A stretch of DNA of 23,471 nt from JBGTHB01 sp041746415. Its GTDB lineage: Bacteria > Pseudomonadota > Gammaproteobacteria > Coxiellales > Coxiellaceae. The notes beneath the pieces are model-generated. The model was given only the letters and a program-made list of their open reading frames with translations. It made no database searches and was not told where the DNA came from. The position numbers were made by a program, and so were the translations under genes. The stretch is taken from the NCBI GenBank assembly GCA_041746415.1, contig JBGTHB010000030.1, positions 1-23,471 of the forward strand. Reading direction: 5' to 3'. This document shows positions 23,274-23,471 of this stretch, piece after piece (within the stretch, counting starts at the first letter, position 1; each line of letters begins with the position of its first letter).

Positions 23274-23471
23274 ATGTGGCTTACAGGCTTTGATGGTAAA
23301 AAATATGCTGATGAGCGAAGAGTGCTGACCCTTGATGAAATTAAGAAAGAGCATGAGCGAGAAACTTCAAGCCGACAAGCAGCACTCACTTGCGCTCGTT
23401 TACGACTAAAAGAAGACACTCGTACTTTGCCTTCATCCCTAGAAATTGGCGAAGCAGAGCTAGTCGCCTTC
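23274..23471 (+). CDS. Hypothetical protein, N-terminal 66 codons
   Basis: Open from ATG 23274 to the end of the window, so the C-terminus is unseen. GGAGA at 23262-23266, seven bases before the ATG, supports the start. The visible part is charged and probably helical (DERRVLTLDEIKKEHERETSS), with no signal peptide. I recognise no family. It follows the LRR-like gene by 98 bases on the same strand and may share its transcript. Confidence 0.6.
   Translation, partial: MWLTGFDGKKYADERRVLTLDEIKKEHERETSSRQAALTCARLRLKEDTRTLPSSLEIGEAELVAF

Noticed and set aside
1..23471. CRISPR arrays, tRNA, rRNA, toxin-antitoxin pairs or riboswitches
   Set aside because: None seen by reading: no regularly spaced repeats, no cloverleaf or rRNA stretches, no paired small genes of known toxin type. 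A covariance-model search was not possible here.

Overview
The window is a moderately AT-rich, densely coded bacterial chromosome segment. The order miaB, phoH-like (ybeZ), ybeY, corC-like (ybeX), lnt, then leuS, lptE, holA, nadD is a gammaproteobacterial housekeeping arrangement. Lnt, LptE and an 817-residue FadE-type acyl-CoA dehydrogenase also point to a Gram-negative gammaproteobacterium. Lineage-restricted hypothetical proteins, PmrA-box-like sites and an orphan relaxase-like gene suggest, but do not prove, a relative of Legionella and Coxiella (order Legionellales).

Layout. 1-2732 (minus): start of a thiolase gene and the complete fadE upstream of it, a beta-oxidation operon. 2733-2972: intergenic segment bounded by a 9-bp inverted repeat, possibly a small repeat element. 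2973-4340 (minus): M17 leucyl aminopeptidase. 4341-4669: non-coding. 4670-5134 (minus): unrecognised 154-residue protein, divergent from an APC amino-acid permease (5325-6983, plus). 7008-8112 (minus): chaB and an SDR oxidoreductase, a two-gene unit that looks like stress functions. 8432-13616 (plus): miaB, ybeZ, ybeY, ybeX, lnt, mostly overlapping or closely spaced. 13597-15356 (minus): a small membrane protein and an orphan MobH/TraI-like protein whose HD-type motif is altered. 15548-20033 (plus): leuS, lptE, holA, nadD, all overlapping. 20141 onward is a looser accessory region: a SnoaL-like protein, an unknown protein with two hydrophobic segments, a broken IS3-family transposase, a protein resembling leucine-rich repeats, and the start of another unknown gene running off the window.

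How the genes fit together. The core blocks cover fatty-acid degradation, tRNA modification and rRNA maturation (miaB, ybeZ, ybeY), lipoprotein acylation (lnt), leucyl-tRNA charging, LPS export (lptE), replication clamp loading (holA) and NAD synthesis (nadD). The most unusual signals are three sites resembling the PmrA box (YTTAAK-N5-YTTAAK). Two lie upstream of unrecognised genes whose C-terminal tails are rich in small and polar residues, as is common in type IV secretion substrates. The third has one perfect CTTAATATT half-site and lies between the MobH-like gene and leuS. The effector reading is inference and needs searches and experiments.
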